From contig SCFE01000110.1 in the NCBI GenBank assembly GCA_004352715.1, forward strand, positions 860,295 through 904,229: 43,935 bases of DNA. The letters run 5' to 3'. A program made the translations under genes and the position numbers. Positions within the stretch are counted from its first letter, which is position 1. Every line of letters starts with the position of its first letter. This document shows positions 37,457-43,935 of the stretch, piece after piece. The stretch is from Hofstenia miamia. Lineage: Eukaryota; Xenacoelomorpha; Acoela. Below the pieces are notes generated by a model, which saw nothing but the letters and a program-made list of their open reading frames with translations, was not told the origin of the DNA and did no database searches.

Positions 37457-40366
37457 AATTGAATTGTCCCTAAAAGGGAAACATTCTTTTATAACAACAT
37501 TCTGACTACGAACGTTTAATTGTATTCATATTGTTAATTCACTAATATTTTGTGACATAATAGTTCATATCAAAGTTCATATCGCCAATTTTTATCACCA
37601 CCAATTTTTATACCGACCATGTTTGTTGATTTCATTACATGGTCGTTATATAGCAACTCTATGGTAAATGTTTAAACATTGTAATATCTGTTAATTTTAC
37701 CCTGTAAAATGAAATCATTCTTCATTTTTTTGTAGATATTGTTGAATTGTGCATAAGAAGTATAATAGGCTATTTATGTACTTTAAAAAACAGTATCTTA
37801 ACTTTAGACACTTCTTCTGACGAAATAATACAGGGCCGCCTTACGTTTTCTGTGCGTACGGCAGGCCTGTATGTTTTTAAATATATGGCGGGCTCGCATA
37901 ATAATTTTAGGAGTAAGGCGAGCCCGTATATTTATATATAAATTATCTGTCTTAGCATGTTACAACACAAGTAAATATTTTTCAAAATGGCACTTTATTT
38001 CTCTTAAAATTTTTTTGCTCTCTCCTAAGTCAAAGTTTCTTTTGTGCAACTCAAGAAAGTAAATTAATTTCTAATAACGATTTCAATGTATTATTTATTA
38101 TCTGTAAATAAATAACTGTTCAAAAGCGGCCAGCTTTAATTAAATTTAATTTCCAGACGCAGATGAGGATAGTAACAAAGCCAATACTAAAATATTGATG
38201 TTTGTTTGAAAGCTAACGTTAGTTAGCATCGCAAATCATAAGGTTCCCTTTTGTAAATTTACTTTACAAAAATACACCTTCCCTTCTATAGTAACCGTTT
38301 AAATAACAAATACATTCAATTTACCATGATATTGTGGAAATACTGGTCTATTAAACTTAAGGAATGTCCGCTGAACTTTTTAATAATTTGCAGTGAAGTT
38401 TAATCTATTAATAAAAAAATTTATCTCATTTGTGCTTACATTCACCCATTTAAAAGGCTGTTAGCTTAAACTTATGGTGTGGATATGTTTATAGAACTCC
38501 AGTTTCCTCTAGTTTGGATGTCGAGTTTCCTCCTAAGAAGTATTTGACAATAACCTAAACTATCTGTTGATATTTAGATATCCTATTAATCAGTGGCGGT
38601 CCGCACTCTTTATTAAAGGGCAATCGCAAATGTTAAATGTAATATAAATTGAACAATAAATGCCTCATTCATTCCACTTAATAGACTTTTGGCGGGTAAT
38701 GTGGAAATAGTTGAGTATTTTAGCCAATCAATGCTAAACGTAATCATTCACTTGTTGCGATTCCTTTTACGCTCAAATGTTCGAGATTGAAACAGATTCG
38801 GACTCAATTTATTAGATGAATTTAATGCCAGCTCAGTCGCACAGAAAGTGCGATTCCTCCGTGATCGTCATTTTTATTTGAATGCACAACTTATGAATGT
38901 AAATTGAATTTAGCATGTAATGGTGGCAAATTTAAATGTTCAGCCTGTGGCGTAGCTCTATAGCAGGACTGCCCCTCTCATAAATTTCTTTGCCATTGTC
39001 AGAAAAGTAATTTTTGGTACTTGTAAATCGAAATAAGGCCAATTCGCCCTAAAATTTCTATATTTCCATTCACATTTGTAAAGAAAACTTATTTAAATGC
39101 TGCTTGGGAACTAATTTATTTTTCTTACATCCACAATGCTATTGTAGAAAATTTTTTGAACAGTTATAAGAATTAAAATTGGCCTACATTTTTTGGTGCA
39201 AACGCCACTGTGCTTAGCAACTAAACTTTAGGTTACAATTACAACAGTAAATTCAGTTTTCGAATATGATTACAATCTGTTATTAGAATTAGATTAAAGA
39301 ATGCACCGTATATAAAACCTTTGTACACATATTATAAGGTAATCGCCGATTTCCGCGATTATAATGACGGACCGCCCATGCTATTAATGATATTAGCTAG
39401 ATATGTGTAACCGCTACATGGTTACTGCTAAGAGACAGGAAATTTGCGTCTACGAAACAAGCTATGAATTGTTGCTATTATTTTGCACCAGTGTGTCAGT
39501 AGCGACAAAATTTTTATTTACAAGATATCGAAATTTTTAAATTACGATCAAAAAAAAATAATTTTTTTTCAAAATTTTCCTCACCCTCAACCTTTATTGA
39601 GTTCTTGTTACTAATACTGCTAATATTAAGAACAACGGCTAGAGTCATGGTTTCGGCTAATTACTACTCATTTTTCTTTAGCAGCAAAATTCTAACAATA
39701 TCAACCAAAATTTTTAGGATCGCTACTGCGCCTTATTCTTCTCGTATTTCTTCTAGTACACGCTACCACTTCCAAATTGGCTTAAATTCAAATGTTAATA
39801 ATTTATATGAATAATATTAGAAACTATTTCCACATACTTAAACAATTTTGCCAAAATGATGCAACAAGTCAAACTTTCTTAATTTGCCTTGTCTAGTTTT
39901 TATTGATAATTGATTGGTTTATATTGCATATAAATTGAACTGAGTGTATATGCAGAATTTCAAGTTGTCGCATTAATAAACATCATTTACTCCAAACTTT
40001 CTTATTTTTGTTAATTAAGTACATATTTGTTATTTTAGGTCTAAACAAAAAAGGACTAGTATTATTTTAGGGAAAACTCCCCCATTGGAACAACGGTCAT
40101 TACTTTTTCTGCCGAAGATGACGACAAAGGGAAATTTGGTTTGATCGAATTTTCTCTCAACCCAGTCAACAGTCTGTAAGTTATTTTTAATGCTCTTTTC
40201 TTATAATCTAGTATATCTGTTGACTATAAATTAATAAATATTTTAACTGATTCAACAGGCGAATACAGAGCAACTATGAGGAAAAAGGGGTCCGCTCATT
40301 GTGAAATATATTAGTAAGTGCAATCAGGGTTTTGGCCTATTTTGAACAACTTTTTTACTGATCAGA

Positions 40367-40401
<35 letters not shown>

Positions 40402-41416
40402 CTGTAATATTAATGAACCTAACATTTATTGTAATAAAAAATTGCTAAGAGCTACATTTGCTGGAAATTAGAATATTATAAATATCATTTTCGAGCAATT
40501 AAATATCGAATTTAATTTTCTGTTTTGATATAATTGTTTATTACATTCCTATTTTGGATTGGACATTAAATCTTTACAAAATTAAATTGAATTAAGTGTT
40601 GTCCTTTTTAGATTTAATATATATGAAAATGGCTCGATTCTTCTTGGAGATGATCTTGATTATGACAAACTTTTTGCTGACACAATTGAACTGATAGTTT
40701 CAGTCAGAGATCAAGCTGACATACCTAATGTAAGCAACGTTAAGTTGGAAGTCAAGGTTATTGATGAGAACGACTTCGCTCCAGTCTTTCAACAAACAAC
40801 GTACAATTTTATACGAACAGAAGAGGTGAACTACAATTCCAAAACGAATGCGATTGGAAAACTTATAGTAAGCTTTTTGATTATATTTGTTTCAGAACTG
40901 TTTAAATTTGACATTTTCGAAATTATTTCATCACAAATCACAAATGCTCATCAATACTTTCATACTTCTATGCTGGATTAATAAAAGTTGAGTTGACTTT
41001 TGCATTTGTTCAGAATGCTGTATCATGTTATTGGCACTTAATTCTTCAACTTTAATTTTTTCATTATATTTTAATTGAATTTTGCCCTCCATGGATGATT
41101 TTTGACACATTTTCTTCAATAATTCATTGTGTGACAATATAATTTCCTTTTCGCAGTTTAGGAAGTTTAAGAGCAGATAAATCCATTACTCTTGACTTAT
41201 ATTCGTCCTTATAAATATTCGAGCTCCTTAAAATATACTTTGGGGTTGAACACAAAGCATGAAATAATAGAGATCTTAGTTAAAGTCTTAAATTTTTTAA
41301 CTTAAACTTTCTAAATTTATATTTGTTAAATGTTTTAGCATATTAAACAGACGAAGGTTTTTTCAATCTTAAGTATGTATTTGGGTTTTTTCCAAACATT
41401 CACACTTTATAATTGC

Positions 41417-41449
<33 letters not shown>

Positions 41450-42225
41450 NNNNNNNNNNNNNNNNNNNNNNNNNNNNNNNNNNNNNNNNNNNNNNNNNNN
41501 NNNNNNNNNNNNNNNNNNNNNNNNNNNNNNNNNNNNNNNNNNNNNNNNNNNNNNNNNNNNNNNNNNNNNNNNNNNNNNNNNNNNNNNNNNNNNNNNNNNN
41601 NNNNNNNNNNNNNNNNNNNNNNNNNNNNNNNNNNNNNNNNNNNNNNNNNNNNNNNNNNNNNNNNNNNNNNNNNNNNNNNNNNATATATATATTAACTGTA
41701 ATATTAATGAACCTAACATTTATTGTAATAAAAAATTGCTAAGAACTACATTTGCTGGAAATTAGAATATTATAAATATCATTTTCGAGCAATTAAATAT
41801 CGAATTTAATTTTCTGTTTTGATATAATTGTTTATTACATTCCTATTTTGGATTGGACATTAAATCTTTACAAAATTAAATTGAATTAAGTGTTGTCCTT
41901 TTTAGATTTAATATATATGAAAATGGCTCGATTCTTCTTGGAGATGATCTTGATTATGACAAACTTTTTGCTGACACAATTGAACTGATAGTTTCAGTCA
42001 GAGATCAAGCTGACANGCGGAGGGCGCTGGATACGGGTCCAAAAAATTTTTTTTTGAAAAAACCTGAAACTCATACATAAGAAATTAGACCCCTATTCCA
42101 AATGCGCATTGTAAAATTTTTTAGATAAAATGAAATATTCTGGCTTTTCATCAAAAAAGACGCTGCATACTATGGAAAATCGGAAAGTTCAGGCGGTAGA
42201 TACAAATCACACAGAATCTAAAGTT

Positions 42226-42265
<40 letters not shown>

Positions 42266-42712
42266 GTGCTTTAATTTGAATTAAATTTCACTTAATCTGT
42301 AATTCAAAGGGATTTTGAAATGAAGCACCCTCGCAATGCGAAATTTGAGCTTTCATTGCCAGTTATATTAACAGACGTAATATAGGTAAGGTATTTGTGC
42401 ATTTCTCACAGAGAAGAGAATGCTGACTATTTGCGAATTGTCAGTTCTAAAATAGATCTGAATTTAATTCCTTTATCAAAAATCTATTCTACTACCAATG
42501 AAGTTGTTTGTGTCTTAGGTTGTTGATGAAGACAGGGGTGGTACTACTAATCCCAACGCTTATGTCCAGTTTGAAATAATTAATTCGGAGTTCTCACAAT
42601 TATTCTATGTTTCTTCAGATGGAGGCGGAAGTTTCTACGAGTGTTACATATTCACAACCTCTCCTATTGACTTGGAAATTACAGACCAAACTACAATTCA
42701 CCTTCAAATTCG
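19823..42712 (+). CDS. Cadherin-repeat cell adhesion gene, partial, 13 exons
   Basis: Thirteen exons, each with AG/GT borders, join into one open frame of 2036 nt (678 codons plus 2 nt). All intron phases agree, and the joined protein reads as consecutive extracellular cadherin domains. Domain-ending linkers appear in order: CDIPRF, DINDEKPEF, DVQDSRPVF, DVNDNPPLF, NINDNVPRI and DENDFAPVF. The LDRE-type calcium motifs are ALDRE, LDFE, FDREE, VDYE and LDYD. This gives the end of one repeat, five full repeats and part of a further one. Cadherin repeats bind calcium between domains and mediate adhesion outside the cell. No signal peptide, transmembrane segment or cytoplasmic tail is in the window, so the gene continues on both sides. 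It resembles large protostome-type cadherins (Cad87A/Cad23-like size class), but a subfamily cannot be named. The last intron holds a Penelope-like element. Confidence 0.93.
20252..20373. repeat. 39-bp tandem duplication with inverted partner
   Basis: A 39-bp unit is repeated without a mismatch at 20,252-20,290 and 20,291-20,329. Its core CTGGCGGAGACCAC returns inverted as GTGGTCTCCGCTAATG at 20,352-20,367, giving a foldback with about 22-bp arms. Partly matching blocks rich in ATTCGAATATTCG flank it near 20,131 and 20,521, suggesting a foldback or MITE inserted in, or built from, a larger repeat. Confidence 0.65.
25012..25397. mobile_element. 386-bp MITE, mariner/Tc1-like
   Basis: The terminal inverted repeats at 25,013-25,045 and 25,364-25,396 match at 29 of 33 positions, and a TA dinucleotide lies directly outside both ends (25,010-25,011 and 25,398-25,399). 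The ends read YCGTCA and the arms include ATCATAAGCAAAATG and CTATCTCA. The GAGATAGGCA word recurs inside. No reading frame is present. TA duplication and size fit a non-autonomous Tc1/mariner element. Confidence 0.75.
25884..25967. repeat. Perfect 20-bp inverted repeat, extra internal copy
   Basis: The 20-mer ATTGGCGTTTTATAACATAC at 25,884-25,903 returns as its exact inverse at 25,948-25,967. A third copy of its core, GGCGTTTTATAACAT, lies directly oriented between them near 25,920. A (TA)n tract follows at once. A degenerate relative of the word is near 24,450. Confidence 0.7.
26246..26265. repeat. GC-rich hairpin
   Basis: GGGGGCTAAGCCCCC is palindromic around a central A, in an otherwise AT-rich intron about 360 bases before cadherin exon 2. 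It resembles the hairpin at 15,985-16,010 in style, not in sequence. Confidence 0.5.
26629..26771 (+). CDS. Cadherin exon 2
   Basis: Acceptor TTCAATTAG, donor GTAAGA. After completing the split Gly codon it reads ITIGQLSGSDPDRTEVTYGM and ends GAALDRE. The Leu-Asp-Arg-Glu motif is the calcium-binding LDRE of a cadherin repeat. It ends in phase 0 and continues into exon 3 without loss. The intron before it is 6.65 kb, the largest in the window. Confidence 0.9.
27610..27780 (+). CDS. Cadherin exon 3
   Basis: Acceptor ATATTTAG, donor GTTTGT. It reads SKDKLDVVFTISSGGSTTKS and later FIISDINDEKPEF, ending YEITVNE. It closes one repeat with DINDEKP (a D-x-N-D-N motif with Glu in the last place) and opens the next with VNE. 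Phase 0 at both ends, 57 codons. Confidence 0.92.
28186..28730 (+). mobile_element. pogo/Tigger-like element remnant
   Basis: The left end is CAGTCGGCCTTCGATATAAC preceded by TA, as in pogo/Tigger ends. Words such as CTCGATGTAAC and CTCGTTATGTGGCAACCTCG near 28,245 and 28,673 match the style of Tigger subterminal sequence. A short reading frame near 28,356-28,440 gives FEDDDEPACATAAK, acidic as in Tigger transposase tails. The right terminal repeat was not found, so the 3' border is approximate. Confidence 0.45.
28767..28824. repeat. Perfect 29-bp tandem duplication
   Basis: Units at 28,767-28,795 and 28,796-28,824 are identical, so the duplication is recent. Confidence 0.9.
29260..29728. 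repeat. Diverged direct repeat pair
   Basis: Segments 29,260-29,338 and 29,649-29,728 align along their length, sharing TTTCCCGAAAAA, ACATGGTTG and CTGAAA blocks, at roughly three quarters identity by eye. They may be two copies of a repeat or the ends of a composite one. Confidence 0.5.
30635..30922. other. Assembly gap (235 N) plus (TA)n
   Basis: N run 30,635-30,869, then a TA tract with one ATTG interruption to about 30,922. Confidence 0.97.
30923..31053. repeat. Five 17-nt motifs, ATCGAT-N4-YTGGTCA
   Basis: The motif occurs directly at 30,923-30,939, 30,956-30,972, 30,984-31,000 and 31,014-31,030, and inverted at 31,037-31,053. All five are exactly 17 nt with fixed ATCGAT and TGGTCA ends; the four middle bases differ in each. 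Starts are 28-33 nt apart, except the inverted copy. It is too short-spaced and too precise for chance in this composition. It may be a repeat family's subterminal array or a protein-binding cluster; function is unknown. Confidence 0.75.
31352..31431. repeat. Related cluster, ATACGCTTGGTCA
   Basis: Thirteen-nt copies lie at 31,352-31,364 (ATACGCTTCGTCA), 31,384-31,396 (ATACGCTTGGTCA) and inverted at 31,419-31,431 (inverse reads ATACGCTTGATCA). The CTTGGTCA half is shared with the 17-nt cluster 300 bases upstream. Confidence 0.6.
32108..32197 (+). CDS. Cadherin exon 4
   Basis: Acceptor AATTTAG, donor GTACTT. Thirty codons beginning DTNVGTALFEVKATDKD and ending ALSYSIIS, a canonical first half of a cadherin repeat (ATDKD). 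It is followed by a 44-nt intron. Phase 0 at both ends. Confidence 0.9.
32198..32241 (+). other. 44-nt cadherin intron
   Basis: The intron starts GTACTT and ends ATGTTTAG, with a branch-like CTAAC at 32,225-32,229. Its length is not a multiple of three and reading through it shifts the frame to a stop, whereas removing it joins SYSIIS to EEPSPNFF in the cadherin frame. It is far shorter than its neighbours (4.3 kb and 0.6 kb). Confidence 0.85.
32242..32352 (+). CDS. Cadherin exon 5
   Basis: Acceptor ATGTTTAG, donor GTTTTA. Thirty-seven codons reading NFFKLRPDNFIELQKELDFE and ending FTLIVEAT. LDFE is the LDRE-type calcium motif of this repeat. The donor GTTTTA is weak but the joined frame is exact. 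Phase 0 at both ends. Confidence 0.88.
32619..32647. repeat. (TA)n microsatellite
   Basis: TA run with one TT interruption, in the intron after exon 5. Confidence 0.85.
32965..33090 (+). CDS. Cadherin exon 6
   Basis: Acceptor TTTTTAG, donor GTAAGC. Forty-two codons beginning DSGVPALSSQTTVTMVVSD, then VQDSRPVF and ending PESSNI. DSGVPALSS completes the A-x-D-x-G-x-P strand of the repeat. The linker is DVQDSRP, where Gln and Ser replace the usual Asn residues of D-x-N-D-N. PESSN starts the next repeat. Phase 0 at both ends. Confidence 0.92.
33439..33633 (+). CDS. Cadherin exon 7
   Basis: Acceptor ATTTTTAG, donor GTATAT. Sixty-five codons that open with GRLIGTIKAEDGDTANSHQI and include ITVKEPFDREE and the end EFKLTIK. 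It has the A-x-D-x-D strand (KAEDGD) and an FDRE calcium motif. Phase 0 at both ends. Confidence 0.93.
33634..34709 (+). other. Cadherin intron with (TA)n and 76-N gap
   Basis: TA tract about 34,242-34,271 runs into N at 34,272-34,347. A repeat shared with a later intron lies at 33,912-33,976. Confidence 0.8.
33912..33976 (+). repeat. Interspersed repeat, copy in intron 7
   Basis: It aligns with 37,465-37,526, sharing AAACATTCTTTTAT and AACGTTTAATT in the same order and orientation. The composition resembles the ends of pogo/Tigger-like elements, but no full element is visible. Confidence 0.45.
34710..34889 (+). CDS. Cadherin exon 8
   Basis: Acceptor CATTTTAG, donor GTAAGT. Sixty codons containing STTIVEIKIEDVNDNPPLF, the one fully canonical D-x-N-D-N-x-P linker in the gene, followed by STLNED and NITMIVTDKDL of the next repeat. 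Phase 0 at both ends. Confidence 0.96.
35032..35181 (+). CDS. Cadherin exon 9
   Basis: Acceptor ATCTTTAG, donor GTAATC. Fifty codons beginning SQNSKFFITTEGNDKSYFTI and ending TVDYEVTESLQLT. VDYE is the LDRE-type motif. Phase 0 at both ends. Confidence 0.9.
36047..36204 (+). CDS. Cadherin exon 10
   Basis: Acceptor CATTTAG, donor GTAAAC. It begins IFAKDLGNPQLQSSANLYVE, has NINDNVPRI as linker and ends YDAEI plus two bases of an Arg codon completed by exon 11. It is the first exon to end in phase 2. Confidence 0.92.
36281..36754 (-). pseudogene. Unrecognised Lys/Arg-rich reading frame, antisense in intron
   Basis: A single minus-strand frame of about 158 codons is broken by only two stops (near 36,668 and 36,560). 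It includes LTDLEKDIKKSPTTRGKQQY near its start, then RRTKYKRRSKACHLSKTRIE and finally LRAELRKTEKWCLHC. The last 65 codons (36,478-36,281) are open. Near its end the strand has CAG followed by GTAACT, a splice-donor-like sequence. The composition is protein-like in AT-rich DNA, which favours a transposon remnant or retrocopy. I do not recognise the family. Confidence 0.35.
37321..37452. repeat. Compound (TA)n minisatellite
   Basis: TA-rich tract with two diverged units containing TTGTAT(A/G)CATGTATATATA and AAACATATATATA. Reading frames through it are artefacts. Confidence 0.85.
37465..37526 (+). repeat. Interspersed repeat, copy in intron 10
   Basis: Partner of 33,912-33,976. Just downstream CGACCATG (near 37,616) and CATGGTCG (near 37,639) form a hairpin of the kind seen near Tigger-type ends. 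Confidence 0.45.
37829..37926. repeat. Double GC-rich hairpin
   Basis: Arms 37,829-37,845 and 37,855-37,871 match at 14 of 17 positions (TACAGGGCCGCC end). A second stem, CGGGCTCGC at 37,889-37,897 with GCGAGCCCG at 37,918-37,926, follows. CAGGGCC is a hAT-type start. This is the most GC-rich patch of the intron. Confidence 0.55.
38591..39380. mobile_element. Non-autonomous hAT element, 790 bp, 8-bp TSD
   Basis: The left end starts CAGTGGCGGTCCG and the right end finishes CGGACCGCCCATG, inverse at 11 of 13 positions. The 8-mer CTATTAAT lies directly outside both ends (38,583-38,590 and 39,381-39,388). An 8-bp duplication with CA(G)-starting terminal repeats is the hAT signature. No transposase frame is seen inside, so it depends on another element. 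Confidence 0.75.
40071..40175 (+). CDS. Cadherin exon 11
   Basis: Acceptor ATTATTTTAG, donor GTAAGT. Its first base completes the split Arg codon; it then reads ENSPIGTTVITFSAEDDDKG and ends NPVNS plus two bases. REN and SAEDDD are the standard first calcium-binding residues of a cadherin repeat. Phase 2 at both ends. The intron before it is 3.9 kb and full of repeats. Confidence 0.93.
40369..40398. repeat. (TA)n microsatellite
   Basis: TA run that begins the segment copied at 41,683. Confidence 0.9.
40612..40867 (+). CDS. Cadherin exon 12
   Basis: Acceptor CTTTTTAG, donor GTAAGC. It reads FNIYENGSILLGDDLDYDKL and later VKVIDENDFAPVF, ending NAIGKLI. LDYD and DENDFAP are the LDRE- and D-x-N-D-N-type motifs. 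It is the longest exon seen, 256 nt. Its first 110 nt recur almost exactly at 41,906-42,015. Confidence 0.94.
41450..41682. other. Assembly gap, 233 N, in (TA)n
   Basis: Flanked by TA repeats on both sides (about 41,421-41,449 and 41,683-41,691). Confidence 0.98.
41683..42015 (+). repeat. Near-identical copy of intron 11/exon 12 segment
   Basis: It matches 40,389-40,721 at a constant offset of 1294 with one difference (G at 40,451, A at 41,745) and no indel. It includes the acceptor and the first 110 nt of cadherin exon 12 (copy 41,906-42,015), then stops at a single N (42,016) after which the sequence is unrelated. As it stands the copy has no donor and ends in mid-exon. A contig-joining or haplotype artefact is likelier than a real duplication. 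Confidence 0.9.
42230..42262. repeat. (TA)n microsatellite
   Basis: Uninterrupted AT run in the intron before exon 13. Confidence 0.9.
42519..42712 (+). CDS. Cadherin exon 13 (last seen)
   Basis: Acceptor GTGTCTTAG, donor GTAATT. It reads VVDEDRGGTTNPNAYVQFEI and ends TDQTTIHLQIR, with the final Arg codon split after two bases. It continues the repeat begun in exon 12. A cysteine sits in GGGSFYECYIF, unusual inside a cadherin repeat. The next exon is not in the window. Confidence 0.9.
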
Positions 42713-42776
42713 GTAATTCAATTATTTAAATGTCACCCTTATAATTAAATAATGATTATTAAATATTGGTGGTTAC

Positions 42777-42784
<8 letters not shown>

Positions 42785-42851
<67 letters not shown>
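42785..42851. repeat. (TA)n microsatellite, longest complete tract
   Basis: Uninterrupted TA run of about 67 bases, just upstream of the Penelope-like element. Confidence 0.95.
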
Positions 42852-42852
<1 letters not shown>

Positions 42853-42889
42853 GTTATAAGTAATTGTCAACATAAGCATCATATAGAAG

Positions 42890-43935
42890 TTTTAGTTAAT
42901 ACATTAAATAATTCTAAGTTAAGGTTATTAAAGAAAGGCATGGAAAACAACTAAGAAGACTTAAAGAGAATTATGGGAAGAACGTGCAAAAATTTATTGT
43001 AAAGAATACTGTCATTAATTTTCAAATAGGAAACTATCTGATGAAGAAGATCGCATTCTTTCTTATGGGCTGAAGATTAGTTGGCCAAGCAATTTTGATG
43101 ATATGGAATTGAAAGCTAACACAGAAAAAATGTTTTCTTCCTTAATTAGTAAATTGAAAATGAAGGAGAATATACAAATATGAAGACAAGAATAATAAGT
43201 ATTTTAAATTCATATACCAATAAAAAGACAATTCCAAGAAAAGCTATTGAAGTTATTCGAATTTTAAAAAAACTTAGCAAAAGATCCCAATATCTATATC
43301 TTTAAATTTGATAAAGCAAATGATATTATAGTTGTAAATAAAGGTGATTACATAGAAAAAATGAACATGATATTGTCTGACAAAACCAAATTTCAAGAAG
43401 TTATTCCACGTAAAAATTTAAAGAAAAACTATTTTATAGCAGACGAAGATTCCTTCAATTCAAAACTAAGAAAAAAGAAATACAATGGTTGAATTTCAGA
43501 AAAGATTTATAGTGATATAAGAAGTGTTGGTGCCGCTCCAGCAAGATTATATGGTTTGGCAAAGGTTCACAAGTCAAAGGGTGATCCACCCTTTAGACCA
43601 ATCCTTTCGATGATTAATTCACCAACATATAATTTAAGCAAATATTTAGATGAATTATTGAAACCATACATCCCGAATAAGTACAATTTAAAAGATTCAT
43701 TTCACTTCATTAATAAATTAAAATCAGTATATGAAGGAAATAAATGTGCTAAATATCTCGTAAGTTTTGTTGTTAAATCACTTTTTACGAACATTCCAGT
43801 GGAAAAAACAATCAACCATATTCTTGCCATTATTCCTGCAGATAAACTGGATATTTCTCTGGAAACATTAAAAGATTTACTCCATTTAGCATGTTTGAAT
43901 ACATCCTTTCTATTCAATTCAAAAATATTTAAACA
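42890..43935 (+). mobile_element. Penelope-like retroelement, 5' part, decayed
   Basis: The plus strand reads NTVINFSNRKLSDEEDRI near 43,007-43,060, then KDPNIYIFKFDKANDIIVV near 43,280-43,335, GAAPARLYGLAKVHKSKGDP near 43,530-43,590, FRPILSMINSPTYNLSKYL near 43,592-43,650 and FVVKSLFTNIPVEK near 43,765-43,806. These are the N-terminal region and first reverse-transcriptase motifs of Penelope-like elements. Stops (TGA at 43,181 and 43,490) and a frameshift near 43,260-43,290 break it. In motif A the usual FDV-x-SLFTNIP reads FVVKSLFTNIP, so the first catalytic aspartate is lost. The palm remainder and any GIY-YIG endonuclease lie beyond the window. It has the same orientation as the cadherin gene. 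Confidence 0.8.

Larger units (their letters stand above)
36205..40070 (+). other. Cadherin intron, 3.9 kb
   Basis: Apart from the repeats listed separately, nothing is recognised. The plus frame 39,605-39,814 has no motif. Confidence 0.6.

Noticed and set aside
1-43935. CRISPR arrays, rRNA, tRNA clusters, integrated viral genes
   Set aside because: None was seen. The reverse-transcriptase matches are all LINE or Penelope type, without retroviral gag, protease or envelope signatures.

Overview
The window is AT-rich eukaryotic DNA from an invertebrate animal. It has spliced exons with GT-AG introns, many (TA)n microsatellites, assembly gaps and a mixed load of LINE, Penelope, hAT and mariner-type repeats. 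An arthropod or a cnidarian would fit; the sequence does not settle which. No bacterial, CRISPR, rRNA or tRNA feature was seen.

Bases 1-19,800 hold almost only decayed mobile elements. There are two 3' ends of an R2-like LINE with AAT tails (1-234 and 5105-5702) and a long decayed Jockey/CR1-like LINE on the minus strand (265-3000). Two LINE C-terminal modules lie at 4560-5000. A hAT transposase relic sits inside a candidate 1.2-kb element (7806-9006). A broken member of an uncharacterised transposase-like family covers 11,703-13,939, and a LINE endonuclease fragment lies near 14,740-15,000.

Bases 19,823-42,712 carry the only real host gene recognised: a classical extracellular-cadherin gene on the plus strand, split into 13 small exons. 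The exons join into one open frame of about 678 residues covering the end of one cadherin repeat, five full repeats and part of another. Both gene ends lie outside what can be recognised here. Its introns range from 44 nt to 6.6 kb and have collected MITEs, hairpins, motif clusters, a hAT-type element with an 8-bp target duplication, and a Penelope-like element (from about 42,890 to the window end) inserted after the last visible exon.

The points most worth a second look are: a cluster of five 17-nt motifs (ATCGAT-N4-YTGGTCA) in a cadherin intron with a second related cluster nearby; a 44-nt intron among kilobase introns; a 333-bp near-identical copy of part of cadherin exon 12 next to an assembly gap; and a 386-bp TA-flanked MITE.
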